A program made the translations under genes and the position numbers. A stretch of 28,028 nucleotides of DNA from assembly GCA_900544235.1 (NCBI GenBank), contig UQUL01000027.1, positions 1 to 28,028 of the forward strand, read 5' to 3'. A model generated the notes under the pieces. That model was not told the DNA's origin, made no database searches, and was given only the letters and a program-made list of their open reading frames with translations. Positions 1-8,317 of this stretch are shown in pieces. This stretch comes from an uncultured Collinsella sp. GTDB lineage: Bacteria; Actinomycetota; Coriobacteriia; Coriobacteriales; Coriobacteriaceae. Each line of letters begins with the position of its first letter. Positions within the stretch are counted from its first letter, which is position 1.

Positions 1-764
1 CCTCCGAGTCCGGCACCACCCCCGAGGTCCTCGAGGCCGTCAAGAAGATGAAGGAAAAGGGCATTCGCGTCTACGCCATGACCAAGCCTGAGGGTCTCAT
101 TGGCCAGGCTGTCGGCGCCGAGAATTGCGTCAAGATGGCTTCCGATCATGGTAACGGTGGCTGCGAGATGGGCTACTACCTCGCCGACTGCTTCGGCCTG
201 CGCCTGCTCAATCGCCGTGGCTGCTTCCCGCAGTTCGATAAGTTCATCGAGCAGACCAAGGACGTTTGGACCCACCTGGTCGACATCCGCAAGAGCTTCG
301 AGCCGCGCGCCGAGGAGCTCGCCAAGAAGTACGCCCTGGCCCCCTACACCATGTTCATCGGCTCCGGCGCCCTGTGGGGCGAGACGATCCTGTTCTCGAT
401 GTGCATCCTCGAGGAGATGCAGTGGAAGCGCACCCGCTACATCACCTCGGCCGACTTCTTCCACGGCACCCTCGAGCTCGTGGAGCCCGGCGTCCCGGTC
501 TTCCTGTTCATGGGCGAGGACGAGAACCGCAAGCTCGACGAGCGCGCCCGCGCGTTCCTGACCCGCGGCGTGACCGGCGACACCGACATCAACATCATCG
601 ATACCGCCGAGTTCGCGATCCCCGGCCTTGACGACGAGTTCCGCGTCATCGTCTCCCCGTGGATCCTCTCCTCGCTGATCACCGATCGCCTTGCCGCTTA
701 CTACGAGACGGTCACCAAGCACAACCTCAACTACCGTCGCTACTATCACCAGTTCGACTACTAA
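1..764 (+). CDS. frlB: Fructosamine-6-phosphate deglycase-like SIS protein (5' truncated)
   Basis: The frame is already open at base 3 and has no start in the window, so this is the C-terminal part of a longer gene; about 253 residues are visible. It opens in the conserved SIS phosphosugar-binding loop (SESGTTPEVLEAV) and contains a second SIS half. Towards the end it carries FHGTLELVEPGVPVFLFMG, then YYETVTKHNLNYRRYYHQFDY at the C-terminus. Both stretches closely resemble E. coli FrlB (EFRHGPLEIVEPGVP and a RRYY-type tail), which splits fructoselysine-6-phosphate into glucose-6-phosphate and lysine in the cytoplasm. The next gene is FrlC-like, which supports an Amadori-product pathway. The exact amino-acid part of the substrate cannot be read from sequence. 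An alternative is another SIS-family aldose-ketose isomerase or deglycase. Confidence 0.8.
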   Translation, partial: SESGTTPEVLEAVKKMKEKGIRVYAMTKPEGLIGQAVGAENCVKMASDHGNGGCEMGYYLADCFGLRLLNRRGCFPQFDKFIEQTKDVWTHLVDIRKSFEPRAEELAKKYALAPYTMFIGSGALWGETILFSMCILEEMQWKRTRYITSADFFHGTLELVEPGVPVFLFMGEDENRKLDERARAFLTRGVTGDTDINIIDTAEFAIPGLDDEFRVIVSPWILSSLITDRLAAYYETVTKHNLNYRRYYHQFDY

Positions 765-837
765 GAGCAAATAACGTTTGTGTAATCGGGCCTCGCTCCT
801 ATATGGAACGGGGCCTCGCTTGGGTTGGAGAGTAATT

Positions 838-1674
838 ATGAGCTATCCCCAGCTTGCCGTCATGAATATCAGCCATCGTTATTTTGACCTTGAGGAATTC
901 TTTTCTTCGGCAGCGGCCTCGGGCTACACGTGTTGCGAGCTTTGGACCGGGGCGATGCATCTGTATGTCGATTGCCATGGATACGATTCGCTCGAGCAGG
1001 TGCGGGAGCTGTCGCAGCGGTATGGGGTTCGGATTGTGGGGCTTTGTCCCGAACAGAACAACCCCAAGCCGTGGAATATCGCGGCGCGCGGGAATGAGGC
1101 GCGTACCCGCACGCTCGCGTACTTTAAGAACGTTGTGGATATCGCGGCGGAACTTGGAGCCGAGCAGGTCATGGTCTCGAGCGGCTGGGCATTTTTGAAC
1201 GAGCCGATCGAGGACGCGTGGGGTCGCAGCGCCTCGATGCTGCGTGCGATTGCCGAGCATGCGGGAGAGCGCGGCGTGCGACTGGTGCTCGAGGCCCTAC
1301 AGCCGGTTGAGTCGATGATCGTGAACTCGGCGGCCGACACGAAGCGCATGATCGAGGCAGTTGATCATCCGGCACTTAAGGCGTGTCTGGATTTGGGCGC
1401 TATGGCAGTGGCAGGGGATACCATCGACGATTATTTCGATCTGCTTGGCGATGATGTCGCCCACGTGCATTTTGTCGATGTTGCGGCAGATGGCACGACG
1501 CATCTTGCCTGGGGTGACGGCGACCGCGATATGCGCGCCGACCTGGATAGGCTGGTGGCGCGCGGCTATCGCGGAGTTGTTTCGGCCGAGACCTATGACG
1601 GGCGCTATTTTGCCGACCCCGCAGCTGCCGATGCGCAGGTAATGGCAGAGTATCGTCGTGCGATTGGTGCCTAG
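838..1674 (+). CDS. frlC: FrlC-like sugar epimerase (TIM-barrel, AP-endonuclease-2 family)
   Basis: The protein has 278 residues, the usual length for this family. The ATG at 838 is chosen because GGAG lies at 827-830; a TTG 60 bases upstream has no ribosome site. Family metal ligands are visible: Glu152 (LVLEALQP), Asp185 (CLDLGA), His211 (HVHFVD) and Glu251 (SAETY). Similarity to E. coli FrlC (fructoselysine 3-epimerase) is seen in three blocks: YxxxELWTG near residue 30, GLCPEQN near 70 and PVESMIVNSAADT near 156-168. It lies 73 bases after the FrlB-like gene, so the two are probably co-transcribed. FrlC interconverts psicoselysine and fructoselysine, which would feed the deglycase. A generic sugar-phosphate isomerase/epimerase with another substrate is the main alternative. 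Confidence 0.75.
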   Translation: MSYPQLAVMNISHRYFDLEEFFSSAAASGYTCCELWTGAMHLYVDCHGYDSLEQVRELSQRYGVRIVGLCPEQNNPKPWNIAARGNEARTRTLAYFKNVVDIAAELGAEQVMVSSGWAFLNEPIEDAWGRSASMLRAIAEHAGERGVRLVLEALQPVESMIVNSAADTKRMIEAVDHPALKACLDLGAMAVAGDTIDDYFDLLGDDVAHVHFVDVAADGTTHLAWGDGDRDMRADLDRLVARGYRGVVSAETYDGRYFADPAAADAQVMAEYRRAIGA

Positions 1675-1762
1675 GCGGGTTTGGGTTGCGGCGATCTGCC
1701 CTATGTTTCCAAATGAATACGGCGTGAGCGGCTGCGATGGATTTTCCCCGCAAACACTCTAG

Positions 1763-1768
1763 TATGCT
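1763..1768 (+). promoter_or_regulatory. Candidate -10 box of the histidine operon
   Basis: TATGCT sits 76 bases before the hisZG start, with TSS expected near 1775, directly before a stem-loop. No good -35 hexamer is visible at 16-18 bases upstream, so the call is weak. Confidence 0.3.
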
Positions 1769-1777
1769 AAAGTACCC

Positions 1778-1807
1778 AGAAGATCGGCGGAGCTATGCCG
1801 GTCTTCT
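1778..1807 (+). promoter_or_regulatory. Stem-loop in the his operon leader
   Basis: AGAAGATCGGC (1778-1788) pairs with GCCGGTCTTCT (1797-1807) over 11 bp with one T-G wobble and an 8-base loop. No T-run follows, so it is not a simple terminator. Its place at the likely 5' end of the transcript suggests an mRNA-stabilising or regulatory hairpin. No T-box motif and no run of histidine codons is present in the 169-base leader. Confidence 0.5.
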
Positions 1808-1843
1808 GTTCTATATGAAACACAGCATGAGGAGGCTCACCAG

Positions 1844-3559
1844 ATGACGGCCACACCGTGGGGATTCCGGGACATATTGCCCGAGGAGGCTCAGGCGCGC
1901 GAGGAGATTGCGCTGACGGTGAAGGGCTGCTTTAGGGAGCATCATTACCTTCCGGTCGAGACGCCGTTGCTCGAGGACAAAGGTTCGCTCGAGGAGGGCG
2001 GCCGCATTGCGGACACGCCGTTTAAGCTCTTTGATGACGACGGTCGCCTGCTGGTGGTCCGTCCCGACAACACGCTGCCGATCGTGCGCTTGGTTTCGAC
2101 CCGCATGCGCGCGGCCGATCTGCCGCTGCGCCTTCGCTACGAGGCGCCGGTGGTTCGCGAGTGCCAGCGCAATGCCGGCGGCTCGCGTCAGTTTACGCAG
2201 TTGGGTTTTGAGCTTATCGGTGTGGGCGACACCGCGGGCGATGTCGAGATCGTCTCGCTGGTGGCGGAGGCCATGCGCAAGCTGGCGCTGCCCGATGCGC
2301 GCATTATTGCGGGCAGCGTTCGTCCGTTTAAGGAACTGCTCGCGGCCTGTGAGGATCGCGAACTGGCTGCCGAGGCATTGCGTTGCGTACACGCCAACGA
2401 CTTTGTGGGCCTCGATGCCCGTGTGGCGGCAAGCGCCGAGCCCGAGGCCGTCAAGGCTGCCATCAGCGAGCTGCCGCGCTTGCACGGCGGCGCTGAGGTA
2501 CTCGACCGCGTCGACGCGCTTCTGGCGGCGGTGGGCATTGTCGCGCCGCTCACGCGCGAGCTGCGTGCCCTGGTCGAGGGCCTGGCTCCCGAGGACGCCC
2601 AGGTGCTGTCCTTCGACTTCTCCATCATGAACTCGTTTGATTACTACACGGGTCTGGTCTTTAAGGCCTATGCCGGCGGCCTGCCCGATCCGGTGGGTTC
2701 GGGCGGACGCTACGACTCCATCTTTACCGGTGCATTTGGCGACGGCATCGAGGTGCCGGCGGCGGGCTTCGCCTTTTCGCTCGAGCGTCTAGAGGCCGCG
2801 CACACCTCGGCCGAGGACGCTGCTTCCGATGGCGATCACGCCGCGGGCCGTGGCGCCGAGGGTCCGCTGCGCATTGCCGTGCCCAAGGGCTCGCTTAAGG
2901 CCGACACACTCGACGTGCTCGAGGCCGCGGGCTTGGATGTCTCGGAGCTGCGCGATCCCGGTCGTCACCTCATCGTGCGCGGCCGCGACACACAGGCCGG
3001 CGAGGGCACGGTCGGCGATATCGAGTTTGTCATCGTGCGCCCCAGCGATGCGCCCGCCTTTGTGGGCTGCGGCGGTGCCGATTGCGGCATCTGCGGTTGG
3101 GATTCGCTTATCGAGGCAGACCTCAACCTGCTGCAGCTGGTCGATCTGGGCTACGGCCTGTGCACGTTTATCGAGGCAGAGCCCGCGTGGCGCGCCGGCC
3201 AGGCCGAGCACAACTATGCCCGTCGTGGGTCGCTTCGCGTGGCCACCAAGTATCCGCGCATCGCGAGTGCCTGGTATGCCGAGCGCGGCGTGAATGCCGA
3301 TATCGTTTCGCTGCACGGCAATATCGAGCTGGGCCCCATTGTTGGCATGACCGACCGCATCGTGGATATTACCGCCACGGGCGCCACGCTGCGCGACAAC
3401 GACCTGGTCATCACCGGCCGCATCATGGACTGCACGGCCCGCTTCTTTGTCAATCCGGGTGCCGCTCGCTTGGATCCGCGCGTGCGCAATCTGGCAGATC
3501 GCTTGGCGGCGGCCGTGAAGGACAAGCATTTTGAGCCCGTCGCGGGCTCGGCACAATAG
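1844..3559 (+). CDS. hisZG: Fused ATP phosphoribosyltransferase: HisZ regulatory + HisG catalytic domains
   Basis: A single 571-residue frame with AGGAGG at 1830-1835, eight bases before ATG. Residues 1-316 are HisZ, a class II synthetase-like domain: WGFRDILPEE at the start, motif-2-like RYEAPVVRECQ (98-108), then FDYYTGLVFKAY (265-276) and GSGGRYD (285-291). A linker rich in Ala, Asp and Gly (317-340) joins it to a short-form HisG (341-563), with LRIAVPKGSL, ADCGICGWDSL and the PRPP-binding loop DITATGATLRDNDL (508-521). HisG condenses ATP and PRPP, the first committed step of histidine synthesis; short HisG normally needs a separate HisZ for activity and histidine feedback. Both parts are intact, with no frameshift. 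It heads the operon hisZG-D-C-B-H-A-F-I-E. Confidence 0.93.
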   Translation: MTATPWGFRDILPEEAQAREEIALTVKGCFREHHYLPVETPLLEDKGSLEEGGRIADTPFKLFDDDGRLLVVRPDNTLPIVRLVSTRMRAADLPLRLRYEAPVVRECQRNAGGSRQFTQLGFELIGVGDTAGDVEIVSLVAEAMRKLALPDARIIAGSVRPFKELLAACEDRELAAEALRCVHANDFVGLDARVAASAEPEAVKAAISELPRLHGGAEVLDRVDALLAAVGIVAPLTRELRALVEGLAPEDAQVLSFDFSIMNSFDYYTGLVFKAYAGGLPDPVGSGGRYDSIFTGAFGDGIEVPAAGFAFSLERLEAAHTSAEDAASDGDHAAGRGAEGPLRIAVPKGSLKADTLDVLEAAGLDVSELRDPGRHLIVRGRDTQAGEGTVGDIEFVIVRPSDAPAFVGCGGADCGICGWDSLIEADLNLLQLVDLGYGLCTFIEAEPAWRAGQAEHNYARRGSLRVATKYPRIASAWYAERGVNADIVSLHGNIELGPIVGMTDRIVDITATGATLRDNDLVITGRIMDCTARFFVNPGAARLDPRVRNLADRLAAAVKDKHFEPVAGSAQ

Positions 3560-3664
3560 CGTGAGCACGCACGGGCGACCCAACGTACGGGCTGCGGGTC
3601 GACTGGCGCCGCCGCCCGGCCTCTCGTTTTTCGAACATAGCCTCGACCGATAGGGGATACCGAA

Positions 3665-5086
3665 ATGAAGACCATCAAGCTTGCTCCCGGTGAGCGCCTC
3701 GTTACCAACCAGCTCAACCGTAAGGGCGTGCTGCCGCAAAACATCGTCGACGCCGCCCGCGATATCGTGGCCAACGTGCGTGCCAATGGTGATGCCGCGG
3801 TCCGCGATTACTGCCAGCGTTTTGACGGCGTTGAGCTGCAGAGCTTCCGTTTGCCGCAAGAGCAGATTGATGCCGCGCTCGAAGGCCTTGATCCCGCCTT
3901 TGTCGCGGCGCTCGAAAAGGCTGCACGCCAGATTCGCGAGTTCCACCAGCGCGAGGTCGAACAGAGCTGGTTTACTACGCGCCCGGACGGCACGATGCTC
4001 GGCGTTAAGGTGACCCCGCTCGCGGCGGCCGGCATCTATGTGCCGGGCGGTCGCGCGCAGTATCCCTCCACCGTGCTTATGAACGCCATTCCCGCCAAGG
4101 TGGCCGACGTCAAACGCGTGGTCATGGTGACCCCGCCGCAAAAGGACGGCCTGATCAGCCCCTACACGCTCGCGGCGGCCAAGCTCGGCGGCGTGGACGA
4201 AATCTATATGGTAGGCGGCGCCCAGGCCGTGGCCGCGCTGGCGTACGGTACCGAGACCATTCCGCGTGTCGATAAAATCACCGGTCCGGGCAACGCTTTT
4301 GTTGCCGCTGCCAAGCAGATTGTCTCGGGCGATGTGGGAATCGACATGGTCGCCGGCCCGTCCGAGGTCTGCGTGCTGGCCGATGCCACGGCCAAGCCTA
4401 TGGTGGTCGCGGCAGACCTGATGGCCCAGGCCGAGCACGATCCGCTGGCAGCCTGCTATCTGGTGACTTGCGACGAGCAGTTTGCGCGCGAGGTCGAGGC
4501 TGGCATCGACATCCTGGTGGCGCAGTCGCCGCGTGCCGAGATTACGCGCGCTTCGCTCGACAACGAAGGCACCATCGTGGTGGCCGCCGATATGGCTGCC
4601 GCCGTTGAGGCCGTGAACACCGTGGCGCCCGAGCACCTGGAGCTGCACTGCAAGGATGCGATGGGCCTGCTTGGCGGCATTCGCAACGCCGGCGCCATCT
4701 TTGTGGGCGCTTGGAGCTCCGAGCCGCTTGGCGATTATGTTGCCGGCCCCAACCACACGCTGCCGACCGGCGGCACGGCCATGTTCTCCAACCCGCTTTC
4801 GGTGGAGGAGTTCGTCAAGCGCTCGAGTGTCATTTGCTATACGCCCGAGGGCTTGCTCTCCGACGCTCCCGCTACGCAGCGTCTGGCCGAGGCCGAGGGC
4901 CTGTGGGCACACGCGCTTTCTGCCGCACTGCGCCGTCGCGTGTTGGAGCAGGGCGAGGATGCCGTGAGCGCCGAGTTGCTCGCCGCGGCCGACCTGACCA
5001 AGGTTGCCTGGCCGGGCGATACGACCGCGACGGTCGCCGAGGGCGTGGACCTGACTTCCGCTGGCGCGACCGGCGGGGAGGCCTAA
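3665..5086 (+). CDS. hisD: Histidinol dehydrogenase
   Basis: 473 residues, slightly longer than the usual 430 because of an acidic/Ala-rich C-terminal tail (about 430-473). AGGGG at 3652-3656 precedes the ATG. It oxidises L-histidinol to L-histidine in two NAD-dependent steps. Zinc ligands can be placed by family pattern: Gln255 and His258 (QAEHDP), Asp357 (GDYVAGPNHTLPT) and His416 (EGLWAHA). The catalytic Glu323-His324 pair is in APEHLELH. GPGNAFVAAAK and GPSEVCVLAD are also conserved family blocks. The gene follows hisZG after a 105-base gap and is separated from hisC by one base, so translation of hisD and hisC is probably coupled. Confidence 0.97.
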   Translation: MKTIKLAPGERLVTNQLNRKGVLPQNIVDAARDIVANVRANGDAAVRDYCQRFDGVELQSFRLPQEQIDAALEGLDPAFVAALEKAARQIREFHQREVEQSWFTTRPDGTMLGVKVTPLAAAGIYVPGGRAQYPSTVLMNAIPAKVADVKRVVMVTPPQKDGLISPYTLAAAKLGGVDEIYMVGGAQAVAALAYGTETIPRVDKITGPGNAFVAAAKQIVSGDVGIDMVAGPSEVCVLADATAKPMVVAADLMAQAEHDPLAACYLVTCDEQFAREVEAGIDILVAQSPRAEITRASLDNEGTIVVAADMAAAVEAVNTVAPEHLELHCKDAMGLLGGIRNAGAIFVGAWSSEPLGDYVAGPNHTLPTGGTAMFSNPLSVEEFVKRSSVICYTPEGLLSDAPATQRLAEAEGLWAHALSAALRRRVLEQGEDAVSAELLAAADLTKVAWPGDTTATVAEGVDLTSAGATGGEA

Positions 5087-5087
5087 T

Positions 5088-6203
5088 ATGGCCGAGCTGA
5101 CGCCCCGCATGAAGGAGCTCGTCCAGCCTTACCTGGCCGGTATTGAGCCCTACGATCCCAACTTTACGCCCACGCGCATCAATCTTTCGGCCAACGAGAA
5201 CACCTATCCCGTGCCCGCTGGCGTGCGCAAGGCGGTTGATGCGGCCTTGGCTGCTACGCCGCTCAACCGCTACCCCGATCCCATGTCCAACGACCTGCGC
5301 GACGAGCTTGCCGCTTGGCATGGCGTGGCTCGCGAGAATATCTGCGTGGGCAACGGCGGTGACGAGCTGCTCTATAACTACTTGCTGGCGTTTGGCGGCG
5401 CGGGGCGGACCCTGCTCAACTGCCCGCCGTGCTTTAGCGAGTATGCGTTCTTTGCGTCGCTTTGTCAGACCGAGGTGCGCGATGTGTGGCGCGACCCGGC
5501 GACCTTTGAGCTCGACCAAGCGGCTGTGCTCGCAGCGGCGCCCGAGTGCAATCTGGCGATCGTGACCTCGCCCAATAACCCCACGGGCGATGTGACGCCG
5601 CTCGACTTTGTCGCGGCCCTGTGCGATGCGTGCCCCGGCATGGTCATGGTCGACGAGGCCTACGTTGAGTTTGCCGATGATTCGTTTGGCGCGGCTACTA
5701 CGGCGCAGGGGCTTATCGCCGAGCATCCCAACCTGGTGATTCTGCATACGCTGTCCAAGGCGTTCGGCGCCGCCGGCACGCGTCTGGGCTATGTGATCGC
5801 GGCGCCCGAGGCCATCGATGTGTTTGCGGCAATTCGCCAGATCTACTCGGTTAACGTGCTGAGCCAGGCCGCCGCGCTTGCCTGCGTGCGTGCCCGCGAT
5901 GCGTACGCACCCGTGGTGGCACAGGTTGCATCCGAGCGCGAGCGCGAACTGTGTGCCCTGCACGCAATGGCTGCCGAGGGTCTGCCCGTGGAGGCGTGGC
6001 CGAGCGCGGCGAACTTTGTGCTCGTGCGCACGCCGCATGCCACGCGCGTGCGCGAGCGCCTGCGCGACGAGTATTCACTTTTGGTGCGCGACTTTAGCTA
6101 CGCGCCGGGGCTCGCGGACTGCCTGCGCATTACCGTGGGCACCCCGCAGGAAAACAACGAGGTGCTGGCCGCGTTTGCCGCGCTGGTGAAGGAGGAGATG
6201 TAG
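5088..6203 (+). CDS. hisC: Histidinol-phosphate aminotransferase
   Basis: 371 residues, a fold-type I PLP aminotransferase that converts imidazole-acetol phosphate and glutamate to histidinol phosphate. The PLP lysine is Lys224 in TLSKAFGAAGTRLGY. SPNNPTG (161-167), VDEAY (188-192, the Asp that contacts the PLP ring nitrogen) and Arg347 in LRITVGT (substrate carboxylate/phosphate end) are present. It begins one base after the hisD stop, with GGGGAG at 5075-5080 as ribosome site inside the hisD end. The stop codon directly abuts the hisB start. Position inside a his operon makes HisC the preferred call over other class I aminotransferases. Confidence 0.96.
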   Translation: MAELTPRMKELVQPYLAGIEPYDPNFTPTRINLSANENTYPVPAGVRKAVDAALAATPLNRYPDPMSNDLRDELAAWHGVARENICVGNGGDELLYNYLLAFGGAGRTLLNCPPCFSEYAFFASLCQTEVRDVWRDPATFELDQAAVLAAAPECNLAIVTSPNNPTGDVTPLDFVAALCDACPGMVMVDEAYVEFADDSFGAATTAQGLIAEHPNLVILHTLSKAFGAAGTRLGYVIAAPEAIDVFAAIRQIYSVNVLSQAAALACVRARDAYAPVVAQVASERERELCALHAMAAEGLPVEAWPSAANFVLVRTPHATRVRERLRDEYSLLVRDFSYAPGLADCLRITVGTPQENNEVLAAFAALVKEEM

Positions 6204-6791
6204 ATGGACCGCTATGCCGAGGTGACCCGCAAGACGGGCGAGACCGACATTGTCGTAAAGCTCGACCTGGACGGATCTGGCGTGTGCGACATCTCGACCG
6301 GCGTGCCGTTTTTCGACCACATGCTCAACGCTTTTGGCCGCCATGGTCTGTTCGATCTGACGGTGCACGCGGTGGGCGACGTCGAGGTCGATGCGCACCA
6401 CACCGTCGAGGACGCGGGTATTGTGCTGGGCGAGGCGTTTTGCCAGGCGCTGGGCGACAAAGCGGGCATTACGCGCTTTGCCGACGCGGCGATCGCCATG
6501 GACGAGACACTTGTGATGGCTGCTGTTGATATTTCGGGCCGCGGGCAGGCCTACTGCGAGCTGCCCGTGCCGACTGAGCGCGTGGGCAGCTTCGATACCG
6601 AGCTGGCCGTCGAGTTCTTCTATGCCTTTGCGCGCGATGCCAAACTCACGTTGCACGTGCGCGAGCTGGCAGGCGGCAACTCGCATCACATTATCGAGGC
6701 CGCCTTTAAGGCCGTGGGCCGCACGATGCGCCGCGCCTGCGAGCTCGATCCCCGCGTGCAAGGCATCCCCAGCACCAAGGGTTCACTGTAA
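6204..6791 (+). CDS. hisB: Imidazoleglycerol-phosphate dehydratase (monofunctional)
   Basis: 195 residues, the normal length of a monofunctional dehydratase, so there is no fused phosphatase domain as in enteric HisB. The two metal-binding histidine motifs are clear: FFDHMLNAFGRHG (36-48), DAHHTVED (63-70) and NSHHIIEAAFK (159-169). It dehydrates imidazoleglycerol phosphate to imidazole-acetol phosphate at a di-manganese site. GGAGGAG at the very end of hisC is the ribosome site and the ATG follows the hisC TAG immediately. The 81 bases after hisB hold a hairpin before hisH. Confidence 0.97.
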   Translation: MDRYAEVTRKTGETDIVVKLDLDGSGVCDISTGVPFFDHMLNAFGRHGLFDLTVHAVGDVEVDAHHTVEDAGIVLGEAFCQALGDKAGITRFADAAIAMDETLVMAAVDISGRGQAYCELPVPTERVGSFDTELAVEFFYAFARDAKLTLHVRELAGGNSHHIIEAAFKAVGRTMRRACELDPRVQGIPSTKGSL

Positions 6792-6805
6792 CCGCAACAA
6801 AGGCA

Positions 6806-6846
6806 AAAACCACTACGAAGGTGCCTGTCCCCTTTGTGGTGGTTTT
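6806..6846. repeat. Intra-operon palindrome with GGTGCCTGTCCCC loop
   Basis: AAAACCACTAC (6806-6816) pairs with GTGGTGGTTTT (6836-6846) over 11 bp with one mismatch, around a 19-base loop that contains GGTGCCTGTCCCC. It lies between hisB and hisH inside the operon, so full termination there would cut off hisH-A-F-I-E. It resembles REP-type intergenic elements; the same GGGGACA/TGTCCCC core recurs elsewhere in the window. Confidence 0.55.
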
Positions 6847-6872
6847 GGACGATGAGATAAGGGAGGGGTCGC

Positions 6873-7574
6873 GTGGGCGAACCGAAGATCGTGGTGGTCG
6901 ACTACCACAAGGGCAACTTGTCGAGCGTTGCGCGCGGGCTTGCGCGCGCCGGTGCCGCCGCCTGCACGTCGGACGATCCGGAGCAGATCCGCAACGCCGA
7001 CGGCCTGGTCATCCCGGGCGTGGGCGCGTTTTATGACGCGATTGCCTTTATGCGCCAAAGCGGCGAGGCGGCGGCCGTGCTCGACGCCGTTGCCGCCGGA
7101 ACTCCGTTGCTCGGCATCTGCCTGGGCCTTCAGTTGTTTTTTGAGCGCGGCAACGAGGGCGTTCCTGCGAGCGAGAGCGCGGTCGCCGACGGCAACGCCT
7201 CCGAGCGGGCCGGTGCCCTCTGGGTCGATGGCCTGGGTATTATGCGCGGTTCGTGCACGCGCCTGGAGTCGAGCCGCCTGAAGGTGCCGCACGTGGGCTG
7301 GGACCAGGTGCACATGACGCCCGCCGGTGCGGCCGATCCGCTGCTTACTGGTTTTGCCGAGGGTGCCAACATGTACTTCACCCACAGCTACGCGGTGGCC
7401 GACGATGCCGATGCCGCCGATGTGCTGGCGCGCACGCACTATACGCGGAGCTTCCCGTGCATCGTGCGCCATGGCAACGTGTGGGGTTGCCAGTTCCATC
7501 CCGAGAAATCCTCCGCGCTGGGTCAGCGCATCCTTAAGAACTTCGTCAACATCGTCGAGGAGGCCGGCCGATGA
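6873..7574 (+). CDS. hisH: Imidazole glycerol phosphate synthase, glutaminase subunit
   Basis: 233 residues from a GTG start, chosen because GGGAGGGG lies at 6861-6868. This class I glutamine amidotransferase supplies ammonia to HisF. The catalytic triad is visible: Cys83 in LLGICLGLQLFFE, His209 and Glu211 in CQFHPEKS. VPHVGWDQV (138-146) and YFTHSYAV (168-175) are typical HisH blocks. An insertion around residues 94-118 makes the protein longer than the usual 200-215 residues. The stop overlaps the hisA start by four bases (ATGA), a translation-coupling arrangement. Confidence 0.96.
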   Translation: MGEPKIVVVDYHKGNLSSVARGLARAGAAACTSDDPEQIRNADGLVIPGVGAFYDAIAFMRQSGEAAAVLDAVAAGTPLLGICLGLQLFFERGNEGVPASESAVADGNASERAGALWVDGLGIMRGSCTRLESSRLKVPHVGWDQVHMTPAGAADPLLTGFAEGANMYFTHSYAVADDADAADVLARTHYTRSFPCIVRHGNVWGCQFHPEKSSALGQRILKNFVNIVEEAGR

Positions 7575-8314
7575 TCCTGTTTCCCGCAATCGATCTGATC
7601 GGCGGCAAGGTCGTGCGCCTGGAGCGCGGCGACCGGAGTCGCTGCAAGGTATATTCCGACGACCCCGTGGCCGTTGCTCGCTCGTTTGCCGAGCAGGGCG
7701 CAAGCTGGGTGCACGTCGTCGACCTGTCCGCTGCCTTTGGCGAGGACGAGGACACATGCGCTGCCAACTCGGCGGCGATTAAGGCCATCTGCGGCGTCAA
7801 CGGTCTGTCCGTGGACGTGGGCGGCGGCGTCCGCTCGCTTGCACGCATCGACGAACTGGCCGGCTACGGCGCGCGTCGCATCGCGCTGGGCACCGTGCTG
7901 GTGACCGAGCCGGGTTTTGCCGAGGTGGCGGCCCAAGGCTTTGGCGAGCTGTTGGTGGCAGATATTGCCGCACGCGACGGCCAGGTCAAGGTGAATGGCT
8001 GGCGTGACGGCGCGGGCGTGGCGCTCGACGACGCCGTGGCGCAGCTTTCCGAGCTGGGTTTTAAGCATCTGGTGTATACCGACATTGCGCGCGATGGCAT
8101 GCAGACGGGCATCGATGTGGCGGCGTATCGCCATGTGGCCGAGGTCGCGGGCTTTCCCGTCGTGGCATCGGGTGGCATCTCGACGCTCGACGACATCCGC
8201 GCGCTGGCCGCAGTGGGTGAGGGCGCGATTGAAGGTGCCATTACCGGTCGCGCGCTCTACGAGGGCAACTTTACGCTGGTACAGGCGCTGACCGTCGCCC
8301 GAGGGGAGGAGTAG
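7571..8314 (+). CDS. hisA: ProFAR isomerase
   Basis: 247 residues, a (beta/alpha)8 barrel that isomerises ProFAR to PRFAR. Asp8 in FPAIDLIGGKVVRL is the general base; Asp131 (VADIAARDG) and Asp171 (YTDIARDGMQTG) match the second half-barrel acids. Phosphate-binding loops VDVGGGVRS (81-89) and VASGGIST (198-205) are present. It overlaps hisH by four bases and ends three bases before hisF. In many actinobacteria HisA doubles as PriA for tryptophan synthesis; that cannot be decided from this sequence. Confidence 0.96.
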   Translation: MILFPAIDLIGGKVVRLERGDRSRCKVYSDDPVAVARSFAEQGASWVHVVDLSAAFGEDEDTCAANSAAIKAICGVNGLSVDVGGGVRSLARIDELAGYGARRIALGTVLVTEPGFAEVAAQGFGELLVADIAARDGQVKVNGWRDGAGVALDDAVAQLSELGFKHLVYTDIARDGMQTGIDVAAYRHVAEVAGFPVVASGGISTLDDIRALAAVGEGAIEGAITGRALYEGNFTLVQALTVARGEE

Positions 8315-8317
8315 CCC

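Noticed and set aside
1675..1843. T-box riboswitch or classical his attenuator
   Set aside because: The leader is too short, no T-box consensus is seen, and the short frame has only one histidine codon and no alternative terminator with a T-run.
3560..3664. Possible terminator between hisZG and hisD
   Set aside because: Only a weak GACCC/GGGTC pairing and an isolated TTTTT are seen; they do not form a proper stem followed by a T-run.
2789..5110. A 773-codon open frame on the minus strand across hisZG and hisD
   Set aside because: It is antisense to two clear his genes. Such frames arise from GC-rich codon bias, and its translation has no recognisable domain.
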